Shown: positions 17,577 to 25,918 of the stretch, piece by piece
How positions within the stretch are numbered: position 1 is the first letter of the stretch
Layout: each line of letters starts with the position of its first letter
Assembly: GCF_030580955.1 (NCBI RefSeq)
Contig: NZ_JAUQON010000010.1
Span: 1 to 64,000, forward strand
Direction: 5' to 3'
DNA length: 64,000 bases
Source of the DNA: Hymenobacter convexus
Lineage (GTDB): Bacteria; Bacteroidota; Bacteroidia; Cytophagales; Hymenobacteraceae
Made by a program: the position numbers and the translations under genes
The notes under the pieces: model-generated
What the model was told of the DNA's origin: nothing
The model's database searches: none
Seen by the model: only the letters and a program-made list of their open reading frames with translations

Positions 17577-18320
17577 CTAGCGTCCGGCTACCGGCTTCAG
17601 CGGATGCACCCAGCTGCTTATTTTCATCTGGAGCACGCCGATAAAGGCTTCCTGCACAATGCCTTTCGACATTTTGGAGGTGCCGCGGGTGCGGTCGGTG
17701 AAGATGATGGGCACTTCCTTGAGGCGGAAGCCCAGCTGGTAGGCCAGCCATTTCATCTCAATCTGGAAAGCGTAGCCCACGAAATGGATTTTGTCCAGCT
17801 CGATGGCGCGCAGCACCCGCGCCGTGTAGCACTTGAAGCCGGCGGTGGCGTCGCGGATGGGCATGCCCGTGACCAGGCGCACGTACCACGAGGCGAAATA
17901 CGACATCAGCACCCGCGACATGGGCCAGTTCACCACGTTCACGCCTTGGATGTAGCGCGAGCCGATGGCCATGTCGTTGCCGTCTTGGGCGCAGGCATCG
18001 TGCAGGCGCAGCAGGTCGTCGGGGTTGTGCGAGAAGTCGGCGTCCATCTCGAAAATGTACTCGTAGCCGTGGGCCAGCGCCCACCGGAAGCCGTGGATGT
18101 AGGCCGTGCCCAGGCCCTGCTTGCCCGCCCGCTCTTCCAAAAACAGCCGGCCCGGAAATTCGGCCTGCAAGCCCCGCACAATGGCCGCCGTGCCGTCGGG
18201 CGAGCCATCGTCGATGATGAGCACATCAAAAGCCCGCGGCAACGACATCACCTTGCGGATTATCAGCTCCGCATTTTCGCGTTCGTTGTACGTAGGAATT
18301 AGGACGAGGCCTTCGCTCAT
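17577..18320 (-). CDS. Polyprenol monophosphomannose synthase-like GT2
   Basis: The 247-aa protein matches bacterial Dpm1-like enzymes that transfer mannose (or another hexose) from the GDP sugar to polyprenyl phosphate on the cytoplasmic face. Motifs are LIPTYNERENAELI, VLIIDDGSPDGTAAIV, EMDADFSHNPDDLLRL with the DAD metal site, and MAIGSRYIQGVNVVNWP. The C-terminal FTDRTRGTSKMSKGIVQEAF is typical. No C-terminal transmembrane domain is present, as in short bacterial forms. The likely role is to supply lipid-linked sugar for surface glycan or protein glycosylation; the sugar itself is inferred. A TATCTTTG box lies 17 nt upstream of the ATG. Confidence 0.9.
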   Translation of the reverse strand: MSEGLVLIPTYNERENAELIIRKVMSLPRAFDVLIIDDGSPDGTAAIVRGLQAEFPGRLFLEERAGKQGLGTAYIHGFRWALAHGYEYIFEMDADFSHNPDDLLRLHDACAQDGNDMAIGSRYIQGVNVVNWPMSRVLMSYFASWYVRLVTGMPIRDATAGFKCYTARVLRAIELDKIHFVGYAFQIEMKWLAYQLGFRLKEVPIIFTDRTRGTSKMSKGIVQEAFIGVLQMKISSWVHPLKPVAGR

Positions 18321-18337
18321 GGACGGTAATCTTGCAT

Positions 18338-18345
18338 CAAAGATA
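18338..18345 (-). promoter_or_regulatory. -7 box of the polyprenol-phosphate mannosyltransferase gene
   Basis: TATCTTTG on the minus strand is an exact TAnnTTTG match, 17 nt before the ATG. No clear -33 TTTG was found, so the promoter call rests on one element. Confidence 0.5.
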
Positions 18346-18454
18346 GGGTTTTGCGGTGCGAAGCTGCATGCATGCGCAGTGCCTTGAGCGGCTTTTTTGC
18401 CGGATAATGAAAATATTCAGATGTAATTAATCCTGCAACGCTGCGGGCAAGTTG

Positions 18455-19792
18455 CTATTGCTCAGTTGCCAGCGTTTCGGCCACGCGCCGGGCGTGGCGA
18501 ATGCAATCGGGCACGCCCACGCCGGCGCGCCAGTTGGCCACGGTCACGATGTGCTCGGTTTCCAGGGTGGCGGCCGCGGCGTGCGCGCCCACAATGTGCC
18601 GGTCGAACTGCGGAATGCTGCGCGGCCAGCGGTAGCAACGCTGCCAGCGCGGTGCCCCCACAATGCCGTAAAACTGGCTCAGTTCGGCGTGCACGGCCGC
18701 TTTCTGGGCGTCGTCGGGCTGCCGGGCGGCGTCCTCGTACTGCGCGCCGCCCACGAAGGTGGTGAAGAGCACCTGCCCCGCCGGCACCCGGTTGGGGTAG
18801 ATGCTGCTGGTCCAGATGGAGCCGGCCGCGTAGGTGCCCTCCACCTTCGGGTTCAGCGCCCCGAAGCCGTTGAGCGGGTGCGCCACGGCAGCGCGGTCGT
18901 AGGCCGAGTACACGGCGCTCATGGGCGGGTAGTGCACGGCCGCCAGCGCCGTGGCGGCCTGCGGAAATAACGTTTCCAGCAACGGGGCCGCCGCGTAAGC
19001 GGGCAGCGCCAGCGCCAGATGCGAGTAGCCGGGCGCCGCTTCCAGGCCTTGCAGGCCCTTTAGCTCCAGCTGGTAAGTACCGTCCGTGGCCCGGGAAATG
19101 GCCGTGACTGCGGTGTGGGGCTGGTAGCTGGTGAGCCGGGTCGCCAGGGTATCGGTGATGGTTTGGGTGCCGTTTTTCAGGCTGATGATGCGGCGGCGGC
19201 CGGCGCCTTTGCTGCTTTTGGCAAAGCCGCGCAGCACCGAGCCGTACTGCTGCTCCAGGGCCGGCAGCTGCGGAAAGGTTTTGTTGATGAGCAGCTGCTC
19301 CGGGTCGCCGGCGTAGATGCCGGCCATGAAGGGATTGACGGCGTAGTCCACGATTTCGGGCCCAAAGCGGCGGCGGAAAAAGTGCGCCACGGTTTCGGTG
19401 GGGTCGATGGGCTGGGCGGGCTTGCGAAATTCTTTTAACAGCTCCCACTTCGCCTTCAGGCTGAAAAAGCCATTGGTGAGCAGGCTGGGGGGCGAGCTGG
19501 GCAGAATCTGGTAGCGGCCATCGCGCAGCACGTAGCGGTTTTGGCTCACGGCGGCGGCGTCCTGGATTTGGTCGGTCAGGCCGAGGTCGGCGAGCAGCTC
19601 TTCCAGCTCGGCGCTTAGCTGCAGGGAATTGGGGCCGACTTCGAGCAGGTAGCCCTCGGGCGTGGCCAGGCTGTGCAGGTTGCCGCCGGGCCGGGCGTCG
19701 GCCTCAAACAAGTCGTAGGGGACGCCGCTTTTTTGCAGGTACCAGGCCAGGGTAAGGCCGCTGATGCCGCCGCCGATGATGGCAATTTTCAT
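18455..19792 (-). CDS. hemG: Protoporphyrinogen oxidase (HemY-type)
   Basis: This 445-aa FAD enzyme oxidises protoporphyrinogen IX to protoporphyrin IX, the second-to-last step of haem synthesis. It begins MKIAIIGGGISGLTLAWYLQ, the dinucleotide-binding GGGISGL loop. PGGNLHSL and GYLLEVGPNSLQ follow, as in HemY-type oxidases. The middle region has YAVNPFMAGIYAGDPEQL and GTQTITDTLATRL. The C-terminus has the FAD-contacting GVGVPDCIRHARRVAETL. No other haem gene is present in the window. The start codon lies 1 nt from a 27-nt-arm inverted repeat shared with the divergent gmhB-like gene. Confidence 0.92.
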   Translation of the reverse strand: MKIAIIGGGISGLTLAWYLQKSGVPYDLFEADARPGGNLHSLATPEGYLLEVGPNSLQLSAELEELLADLGLTDQIQDAAAVSQNRYVLRDGRYQILPSSPPSLLTNGFFSLKAKWELLKEFRKPAQPIDPTETVAHFFRRRFGPEIVDYAVNPFMAGIYAGDPEQLLINKTFPQLPALEQQYGSVLRGFAKSSKGAGRRRIISLKNGTQTITDTLATRLTSYQPHTAVTAISRATDGTYQLELKGLQGLEAAPGYSHLALALPAYAAAPLLETLFPQAATALAAVHYPPMSAVYSAYDRAAVAHPLNGFGALNPKVEGTYAAGSIWTSSIYPNRVPAGQVLFTTFVGGAQYEDAARQPDDAQKAAVHAELSQFYGIVGAPRWQRCYRWPRSIPQFDRHIVGAHAAAATLETEHIVTVANWRAGVGVPDCIRHARRVAETLATEQ

Positions 19793-19793
19793 A

Positions 19794-19868
19794 GTAGCGC
19801 GAAGGTTGTAGTTCGCGTCCGGGAAAGGCCGACTGGCGCGGGGACGCGAACTACAAAGTTCGGGCTAC
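19794..19868. repeat. Long inverted repeat between hemG and gmhB-like gene
   Basis: Arms 19794-19820 and 19842-19868 are 27 nt each with three mismatches and a 21-nt loop. The core GTAGTTCGCGTCC relates it to the repeats at 31310 and 33431. It ends 1 nt from the hemG start and 13 nt from the gmhB-like start, so it fills the divergent intergenic region. Confidence 0.85.
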
Positions 19869-19881
19869 TTCCTTTGTTCTA

Positions 19882-20394
19882 ATGATACCAAAAAACAAAG
19901 CCGTCTTTCTCGACCGCGACGGCGTGCTGAATCAGGAAATCGGAACCTACGTCTGGGAGCCGGAGAAATTCATCATCTTGCCCGGCGTGCCCGAAAGCCT
20001 GGCCCGCCTCAAAGCCGCCGGCTACCTCCTTATCGTCGTTACCAACCAGGCCGGCATCGCCAAAAAGCTCTACACCGCCGCCGACGTGCGCGCCTGCCAC
20101 GCCAAACTGCAAAGTGCCTGCGGCGGCATCATCGACGCCCTTTATTTCGCCGATGCCCACCCCAGCGTGAGCGAGTCCATCCTGCGCAAACCCAGTTCCG
20201 GCATGCTGGAAAAGGCCATTGCGCGCTTCGAACTGGATGCGGCGCAGTGCTGGATAGTGGGCGACCGGCTGCGCGACATGGAAGCCGGCGCTGCCGTGGG
20301 CGTGCGCGGCATCTTGGTGGGGGAGGAGGAAGCCGGCTTCGCACCGCACGTGGCCGACTTGCAGGCGGCTGCGGCTGTTATCTTGGGGCAATGA
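19882..20394 (+). CDS. gmhB: HAD-IIIA phosphatase, GmhB-like, without the usual zinc cysteines
   Basis: The 170-aa protein is a HAD phosphatase of the D-glycero-D-manno-heptose 1,7-bisphosphate 7-phosphatase type. Seen are the nucleophile motif FLDRDGVLN (Asp11, Asp13), VVTNQAGIAKK, RKPSSGMLEKA and GDRLRDMEAG (Asp128, Asp132). GmhB normally has a zinc site made of three Cys and one His between the TNQ and RKP motifs. Here that segment reads FADAHPSVSESILRKP: His93 remains but the Cys are missing. The substrate may therefore be a heptose bisphosphate or another sugar phosphate. The GT9 gene elsewhere in the window fits a heptose route. It overlaps the next gene by 4 nt (ATGA). Confidence 0.75.
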   Translation: MIPKNKAVFLDRDGVLNQEIGTYVWEPEKFIILPGVPESLARLKAAGYLLIVVTNQAGIAKKLYTAADVRACHAKLQSACGGIIDALYFADAHPSVSESILRKPSSGMLEKAIARFELDAAQCWIVGDRLRDMEAGAAVGVRGILVGEEEAGFAPHVADLQAAAAVILGQ

Positions 20395-20804
20395 CAGTCA
20401 TCGAGGAAAAACCGACTTGGATAGCGAAAAATCGCAACATGCTGTTTTTGCTGGCGTGTGTGATTCTCGGCCAGGCAATTTTTTACTTCACCACCACGGC
20501 CAACAGCAAGCGCGAAGCAGAGCGCTACAAAGCCCTGCAACTAGCCAGCCGGGTGGAAAAAGTCTTGTCTTATTCCCACGGTATTCAGAAGGTGAAGCTC
20601 GCCACCGGACAAACCCAAGCCCTGGCGCTGACCGCCGCCGGGCAGCAATACATTCAGGCCGGCGACTCAGTGGCGAAGGCGGCGGGTAGCGAATCTATTA
20701 CCACGTACCGCCAGTTTCCGACTTATACCGAAGTGTCTGTTTTCGGCCCGAATCCACCTGATAACACCGGTCTTATCAAACGCTACCAAATCAAGAAGCC
20801 ATAA
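20391..20804 (+). CDS. Single-span membrane protein of unknown function
   Basis: The 137-aa protein starts at an ATG that overlaps the stop of the gmhB-like gene (ATGA), so it is translationally coupled. A charged 16-residue start is followed by one transmembrane helix (NMLFLLACVILGQAIFYF, about residues 16-33). The rest is a small soluble domain with LASRVEKVLSYSHGIQKVKL and TYRQFPTYTEVSVFGPNPP. No family was recognised. The topology suggests a periplasmic domain tethered to the inner membrane. The operon link to a sugar phosphatase gives no firm functional hint. A strong terminator follows. Confidence 0.7.
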   Translation: MTVIEEKPTWIAKNRNMLFLLACVILGQAIFYFTTTANSKREAERYKALQLASRVEKVLSYSHGIQKVKLATGQTQALALTAAGQQYIQAGDSVAKAAGSESITTYRQFPTYTEVSVFGPNPPDNTGLIKRYQIKKP

Positions 20805-20842
20805 AAAAGGCCGGCCTCCCACGTGGGAGGCCGGCCTTTTTC
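20803..20842. terminator. Bidirectional terminator with 28-nt perfect palindrome
   Basis: 20809-20836 is a perfect 28-nt palindrome (GGCCGGCCTCCCAC and its complement), with A6 before and T5 after it. It serves the + strand membrane-protein gene and the convergent small lipoprotein gene. Confidence 0.92.
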
Positions 20843-20861
20843 TATTCCAAAACCGATAAAC

Positions 20862-21017
20862 CTACAGGCGCTCTGCTTTCTGGGCGTTGCTGGCCATGAT
20901 GGGCGAGGAAATGCGGTTGGCTTCCTTGGTGCTGCTGTAGGCGGGGCACTTCTGGCGGTTGCAGGCGCCGAGGGACAGGGCCGCGAAACCGGCGGCGAGC
21001 AATACGAACTTTTTCAT
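20862..21017 (-). CDS. 51-aa lipoprotein
   Basis: MKKFVLLAAGFAALSLGACN is a full lipoprotein signal peptide with lipobox LGAC. The mature part is only 32 residues (CNRQKCPAYSSTKEANRISS and a charged end), with a second Cys five residues after the lipidated one (NRQKC). Function is unknown. The gene is supported by its own promoter (TTG at 21085-21083, 18 nt, TATCTTTG at 21064-21057) and by a terminator just downstream. It is too short to be noticed without these signals. The open frame extends upstream into the arginine decarboxylase gene but has no relation to it. Confidence 0.75.
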   Translation of the reverse strand: MKKFVLLAAGFAALSLGACNRQKCPAYSSTKEANRISSPIMASNAQKAERL

Positions 21018-21056
21018 AAGTATAAAAAACGGGTGAGGGATGGCGAGGCTAGGCTT

Positions 21057-21085
21057 CAAAGATAAGCAGCTAACGCTATTTTCAA
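21057..21085 (-). promoter_or_regulatory. Promoter of the 51-aa lipoprotein gene
   Basis: On the minus strand TTG, 18 nt, then TATCTTTG matches the Bacteroidota -33/-7 pattern; the box ends 39 nt before the ATG. Confidence 0.65.
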
Positions 21086-21112
21086 CGAAAAATTCCTGCC
21101 GCCGAAATTGAA

Positions 21113-22510
21113 TTATTCGTATCCCAGGATGCGCATCATGCTGCCGGCTTCCTGCTGGGGCGCAAACACGGTATCGGTGAGCGTGCCGTCGGCGGCGCGG
21201 TCCAGAATAACGTGCTGCGGGGCGGGGATGAGGCAGTGCTTGATGCCGCCGTAGCCGCTGAGGCTCTCCTGGTAGGCGCCAGTGTGAAAGAAACCCACGT
21301 AGAGCGGCTGCGCGTCGGTGGGCTTGCGCTCGGGCAGGAACACCTGGTAGATGTGCTTCTCGGCGTTGTAGTAGTCCTGCGAGTCGCAGGTGAGGCCGCC
21401 GAGCTGCAGGCGCTTGTAGCTTTTCTCCCACCCGTTGACAGCCAGTAGGATAAAGCGTTGGTTGAGAGCCCAGGTGTCGGGTAGGTTGGTGATAAACGAG
21501 CCGTCAATCATGTACCAAAGCTCCTTATCGTTCTGCAGTTTCTCGTCGAGGATGCTGTAGATGATGGCGCCGCTCTCGCCCACCGTGAAGATGCCGAACT
21601 CAGTGAAAATGTTGGGCTCGGGCACGCCTTCTTCCTTGCAGATGCGCTGGATGGTGCGCAGAATTTCCGACACCATGTAGGGATAGTCGTACTCGGGCTG
21701 GATGCTGGTTTGGATGGGGAAGCCGCCGCCAATATCAATGGTGGTGAGGGTGGGGCACACCTTGCGCAGCTCGCAGTACTTGTGCACGAAGCGGCTCAGC
21801 TCCGACCAGTAATAGGACGTGTCCTTGATGCCGGTGTTGATGAAGTAGTGCAGCATGGTGAGCGTGAAGCGCGGGTCGTCCTTGATGCGCTGCTCGTAGA
21901 GCGGAATCACGTCGGCGTAGCGCACGCCCAGGCGCGAGGTGTAGAACTGGAAGCGCGGCTCCTCGTCGGAAGCCAGACGCATGCCCATGTTCACGTTTTC
22001 GCGCACGTGGTTGTGGTAGTACTCGATTTCGTTCGGCGAATCAATGATGGGCATGCAGTTCACGAAACCGTCGTTGATGAGGTCGGCGATTTCCTTCTTG
22101 TAGGCCTCGGGCTTGAAGCCGTTGCAGATGATATGCTTCTGCTTGTCGACCTTACCCTGGGCGTGCAAATTGCGGATGATGCTGATGTCGAACCACGACG
22201 AGGTTTCGAGGTGGATGTCGTTTTTCAGGGCCTCCTCCAGCACGAAGCGGAAGTGCGACGACTTGGTGCAGTAGGCGTAGGAATACGAGCCGGTGTAGCC
22301 GGTTTTCTCGATGCCCTCGGCAAACCATTTCTTGGCCCGCTGAATCTGAGAGCTGATTTTGGGCAGGTAGGTGAGGCGCAGCGGGGTGCCGTACTTCTCG
22401 ACGAGACCCATGAGGTCGATGCCGTGGAATTGCAGCTCGTGGTCCTGCACGGTGAAATCGGCCGTGGGGAAGTCGAAGGTCTGGGAAATGAGGTCGTGGT
22501 ACGTGTCCAT
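21113..22510 (-). CDS. speA: Arginine decarboxylase, alanine-racemase fold
   Basis: The 465-aa PLP enzyme belongs to the fold-III ornithine/arginine/diaminopimelate decarboxylase group, in the shorter form found in Bacteroidota and annotated as arginine decarboxylase. The PLP lysine is Lys83 in SYSYAYCTKSSHF. TIDIGGGFPIQT binds the PLP phosphate, and GGLTCDSQDYY near the end carries the Cys-Asp pair that reaches into the partner active site. It would turn arginine into agmatine and CO2, the first step to putrescine and spermidine. The gene is divergent from an arginase gene, an arrangement that points to shared arginine metabolism. A TACTTTTG box lies 51 nt upstream. Confidence 0.88.
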   Translation of the reverse strand: MDTYHDLISQTFDFPTADFTVQDHELQFHGIDLMGLVEKYGTPLRLTYLPKISSQIQRAKKWFAEGIEKTGYTGSYSYAYCTKSSHFRFVLEEALKNDIHLETSSWFDISIIRNLHAQGKVDKQKHIICNGFKPEAYKKEIADLINDGFVNCMPIIDSPNEIEYYHNHVRENVNMGMRLASDEEPRFQFYTSRLGVRYADVIPLYEQRIKDDPRFTLTMLHYFINTGIKDTSYYWSELSRFVHKYCELRKVCPTLTTIDIGGGFPIQTSIQPEYDYPYMVSEILRTIQRICKEEGVPEPNIFTEFGIFTVGESGAIIYSILDEKLQNDKELWYMIDGSFITNLPDTWALNQRFILLAVNGWEKSYKRLQLGGLTCDSQDYYNAEKHIYQVFLPERKPTDAQPLYVGFFHTGAYQESLSGYGGIKHCLIPAPQHVILDRAADGTLTDTVFAPQQEAGSMMRILGYE

Positions 22511-22561
22511 TCGGGATTTTTGAATGCAGCGGGAAATATCCGACCTTTACGGCGGGCGGGA

Positions 22562-22569
22562 CAAAAGTA
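22562..22569 (-). promoter_or_regulatory. -7 box of the arginine decarboxylase gene
   Basis: TACTTTTG on the minus strand fits TAnnTTTG and predicts a 5' leader of about 45 nt. No -33 element is clear. Confidence 0.5.
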
Positions 22570-22704
22570 CCGCCGGGGTCAGGATAATGACCGGGAACCG
22601 TTGGTTGTTCTTCCGCTATCCCGCCTCGCATCGTGACGATGGAATAATAAGCGACTTGGCTACGGCAGATTCTTCTGCCGCAAGGCAGCGCTCGAAGTGT
22701 TTCT

Positions 22705-22778
22705 AGTTGCCAGTTGCTGGTTGTCAGTTGTCAGGTCGTTCATCGATTCTAACAACTGACAACCAGCAACTGACAACT
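22705..22778. repeat. Long inverted repeat, GTTGTCAGTTG family
   Basis: Arms 22705-22733 and 22750-22778 (29 nt, two mismatches, 16-nt loop) share the core CAGTTGCTGGTTGTCAGTTG. It sits in the divergent region between speA and the arginase gene, 52 nt before the arginase ATG. A related but weaker copy is at 47166-47229. Confidence 0.88.
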
Positions 22779-22830
22779 GAAATCCTTGGAACGATGCCGC
22801 CATCCTGCTATCCCAAATTCCCACCCTCCG

Positions 22831-23805
22831 ATGAAACGCATCAAACTTTTGGAAGTACGCTCCGAGCTCGGGGCCGGCACCCGCGGCTCCAGCATGGGCA
22901 TTGACGCCCTGCGCGTGGCCTGCCTCAACAAAGGCTCCGATTATTTCCGCCGGTTCAATTCCGTGGTGCTGCCCGATTTGAACCACGTGCTGTTCGAGAA
23001 AAACCACTTCCCCTTCGCCAAGCACATCGATAGCATCTACACCGTGCAGAAGGGTATTGCCAACGCCGTGGAGCAGACGCTGCGCTTCGGCGAGTTTCCG
23101 CTGGTGCTGGCCGGCGACCACAGCTCGGCCAACGCCACCATCGCCGGCATCAAGGCCGCCTACCCGGCCAAAACGCTGGGCGTTATCTGGATTGACGCCC
23201 ATGCCGACATTCACTCGCCCTACACCACCCCCAGCGGCAACGTGCACGGCATGCCCCTGGCCGCCTCGCTGGGCGTCGACAACCTCAAGCACCAGCGCAA
23301 CATCCCCGACGCCGAAACCATCTTCTTCTGGCGCCGCCTCCAAAACCTGGCCGAGCCCGGCCCCAAGCTCAAGCCCGAACACCTGGTGTACGTGGTGGTG
23401 CGCGACACCGAGGAAGAGGAAGACGCCCTCATCGCCGAGCTGGGCATCAAGTGGATACGGCTGCCCGAAATCAAGGCCAAGGGCTCGCGCCAGCTCACCC
23501 GCGAGATTTACGAGCACCTGCGCTTCTGCGACCTGGTGTACATTTCCTTCGATGTCGACAGCCTCGATTCGAGCTTTAGCATCGGCACGGGCACGCCCGT
23601 GGAGGACGGCCTCTACCTTTCCGAAGCCGAAAACCTATGCCAGGACCTGCTGGAAAACGACCGGGTGGTGTGCTTCGAGATGGTCGAAATCAACCCCACG
23701 CTGGACAATGGCAACACAATGGCCAAGAATGCCTTCAACATCCTGGAAAAGGCAACGGATGCCATTGAGAAGCGGCTCCGGCTGGAAGAAGTGGTGAGTA
23801 GGTAG
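22831..23805 (+). CDS. rocF: Arginase-type ureohydrolase
   Basis: The 324-aa protein is a binuclear manganese ureohydrolase. Metal ligands appear in AGDHSSANATIAG, WIDAHADIHSPYTT and YISFDVDSLDSSF. The segment TTPSGNVHGMPLA resembles the arginase signature TTSGNxHGxP rather than the agmatinase one, so it likely hydrolyses arginine to ornithine and urea. SIGTGTPVEDGL completes the usual C-terminal motif. ATG 22831 is chosen because upstream in-frame TTG codons give no conserved sequence. It is divergent from arginine decarboxylase, so the two enzymes either compete for arginine or act in sequence if this one in fact uses agmatine. It has a long repeat in its leader region. Confidence 0.88.
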   Translation: MKRIKLLEVRSELGAGTRGSSMGIDALRVACLNKGSDYFRRFNSVVLPDLNHVLFEKNHFPFAKHIDSIYTVQKGIANAVEQTLRFGEFPLVLAGDHSSANATIAGIKAAYPAKTLGVIWIDAHADIHSPYTTPSGNVHGMPLAASLGVDNLKHQRNIPDAETIFFWRRLQNLAEPGPKLKPEHLVYVVVRDTEEEEDALIAELGIKWIRLPEIKAKGSRQLTREIYEHLRFCDLVYISFDVDSLDSSFSIGTGTPVEDGLYLSEAENLCQDLLENDRVVCFEMVEINPTLDNGNTMAKNAFNILEKATDAIEKRLRLEEVVSR

Positions 23806-23839
23806 GGCGCCACCTCCAAGCCCGCCGCCGCCGCATAAA

Positions 23840-23874
23840 CGGCAAGCTCCGCCGGTAGCTGGTGGGGCTTGCCG
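23840..23874. terminator. Possible terminator hairpin after arginase gene
   Basis: CGGCAAGCTCC (23840-23850) pairs with GGGGCTTGCCG (23864-23874), one wobble position, 13-nt loop. There is no T-run, so the call is weak. It lies between convergent genes. Confidence 0.35.
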
Positions 23875-23902
23875 ATGCTATTGCCGACAAGGCGATTGAG
23901 AA

Positions 23903-25918
23903 TTATCGGGCTACTTCGAGCCACCCTTTGTAAGTAGCCCCCGTGGTGGCTTGCCGTAGGATGTAATAGTAAACACCGGGAGCCGCGTCCGCACCCCAGT
24001 CATGGCGGTAGGCGGCAGTGGTGAAGACCTGGCGGCCCCAGCGGTTGTAGAGTTGCAGCGCCCATTCGCCGGTGAGGCCCGTGATGCTGAACCGGTCGTT
24101 GTGCTGGTCGTGGTTGGGCGTGATGATGTTGGGAATGAGGACGCAGGCGCGGCTGGCCACGCGCACGCTGGCGGTGCGGGTGTCGCAGCCGCTGATGCGC
24201 AACGTATAATTGCCGGGTTCGCGCACGGTGAGAGCGGGGGCATTGGAGCCATCGGACCAAGCGTAGGCCAGGCCCGGGAGGGCGGGGGCGGGGCCGTGCA
24301 AAACCAACGCGGTGCCTTCGCAAATGGTGGTATCGGGCCCCAGCGAAAAGGCAGGAACGGCGGGAAGCAACCGCACCTGAAAGCGGGCCGTGCTGCTCGC
24401 GCCGTTGGCGTAGGTGGCCTGCACCGAGTAGCTGCCCGGCTGCGACACGCTGATGCCGGCGGTGGTGGCCCCCGTGCTCCAGCGGTAGGTGAGCGCGGGT
24501 GGGGTGACGGTGAGGCGGGCGCTGCCGCCGGCGCACAGCACCGAGTCGCCGCCGATGGCCGCGCTGGGCGGCGGCGGCCCCAGCTTCACCACCCAAAAGT
24601 CGTTGCCGCCCCGGCTGGGCTGCGTTTTATCGAGAGAGGTGCCGCCGTTGGAATAGCCGCAGAGCACAAAGCCGTTGCGAGAAGTGGGCCGCATGCCGTA
24701 AAGCTCGTTGCGCAGGCTGCTGCCCATGGCCTGGTCCCACTGCGGGGTGCCGGCGGCGTCAAGCTTCACCAGCCAATAGTCTTCGCTGCCCCGCCGGGCC
24801 AGGGTGCGGTCGCCGGAGATGCCCGAAAACGAGCTGGCGGCGATGACATAGCCGCCGTCGGGCGTTTGGGCGAGGGCATTGGGGGCCAGAAAATCGTCGT
24901 TGGCGCCGCCCACGGCCCGGTCCCACTGTTTGGTGCCGTTGGCGCTGAGCTTGAGCAACCAGATGTCCAGCGCGCCCTTGCCGGGGACGGTTTTGTCGCC
25001 CGACGCGGCGCCGGCATTGCCGGCCACCAGGTAGCCGCCGTCCGCCGTTTGCACGGCGCCGCCGAAAACGTCCCAGCCCACCGTGCCAAAATCCTTGTTC
25101 CAGAGGGGCGCGCCGTTGGCATCGAGCTTTACTATCCAGAAATCGGTTTCAATCAGGCCCTGGCGGTCCTGGGCCTTGTCGCCGGACGCATCCGACCACG
25201 AAGAGCCGGCCACCAGGTAGCCGCCGTCGGCCGTCTGGCACACGGTGCGCAGCTCCTCTGAAGCGGTGCCGCCCACGGTGCGGTCCCACTGCTTGGTGCC
25301 GTTGGCGTCGATTTTGACTATCCAGTAGTCGGTGGTGTAGGAAGGGCCGCGGTTGGTCTGCGTTTTGTCGCCCGATACGCCGGAAAAAGAGTAGCCGCCG
25401 AGGATGTAGCCGCCGTCGCTGGTTTGCTGTAGCTGAGCCAGGTCGTCGAGGCTGAGGCCGCCAAAGGTGCGGTCCCAGGTCTTGTTGCCGCTGGCATCCA
25501 GCTTGATTATCCACATATCGAAGTTGCCCCGGCTGGGCTGGCTTTTGTCGCCGGTAGCACCCGACGCCGAATAGCCGCCCAGCAAATAGCCGTGGTCGGC
25601 GGTTTGAATCACGCACCGCAGCTCCTCCCCGCCAACCCCGCCGAAGGTGCGGTCCCACTGCTTGGTGCCGGCCGAGTCGAGCTTCGCCACCCAGTAATTG
25701 GTGCCGGTGGGGCTGGTGTTGGGCTGCGATTTATCGCCGCTGTTGCCCGAGGTGGAGGTGCCGCCCACGATGTAGCCGCCGTCGGTCGTGGGCTGAATGC
25801 TGATGGCGCGGTCGTCGCCGGTGCCGCCCAGGGTGCGGTCCCACTGTTTCACCGGGGCCTGCGCCGCGGCGGGCAAGCCGGCGGCCAGCAGCCAGTAAAA
25901 AAGCACCAGTTTCGTCAT
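23903..25918 (-). CDS. Repeat protein with T9SS type B (gliding-motility C-terminal) domain
   Basis: The 671-aa protein starts MTKLVLFYWLLAAGLPAAAQ, a signal peptide. Seven repeats of about 60 residues follow, each with QTADGGYLVAG-like, SGDKSQP-like and WIVKLDANGTKQWDRTFGG-like blocks. Two Ig/PKD-like segments come next (ALTYRWSTGATTAGISVS and LAYAWSDGSNAPALTV). The C-terminus (IPNIITPNHDQHNDRFSI, LQLYNRWGRQVF, GVYYYILR) is the CHU_C/type B sorting domain, so export by the type IX system to the surface is expected. Function is unknown. ATG 25948 is ten codons upstream and also possible; 25918 gives the better signal peptide. Confidence 0.9.
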   Translation of the reverse strand: MTKLVLFYWLLAAGLPAAAQAPVKQWDRTLGGTGDDRAISIQPTTDGGYIVGGTSTSGNSGDKSQPNTSPTGTNYWVAKLDSAGTKQWDRTFGGVGGEELRCVIQTADHGYLLGGYSASGATGDKSQPSRGNFDMWIIKLDASGNKTWDRTFGGLSLDDLAQLQQTSDGGYILGGYSFSGVSGDKTQTNRGPSYTTDYWIVKIDANGTKQWDRTVGGTASEELRTVCQTADGGYLVAGSSWSDASGDKAQDRQGLIETDFWIVKLDANGAPLWNKDFGTVGWDVFGGAVQTADGGYLVAGNAGAASGDKTVPGKGALDIWLLKLSANGTKQWDRAVGGANDDFLAPNALAQTPDGGYVIAASSFSGISGDRTLARRGSEDYWLVKLDAAGTPQWDQAMGSSLRNELYGMRPTSRNGFVLCGYSNGGTSLDKTQPSRGGNDFWVVKLGPPPPSAAIGGDSVLCAGGSARLTVTPPALTYRWSTGATTAGISVSQPGSYSVQATYANGASSTARFQVRLLPAVPAFSLGPDTTICEGTALVLHGPAPALPGLAYAWSDGSNAPALTVREPGNYTLRISGCDTRTASVRVASRACVLIPNIITPNHDQHNDRFSITGLTGEWALQLYNRWGRQVFTTAAYRHDWGADAAPGVYYYILRQATTGATYKGWLEVAR

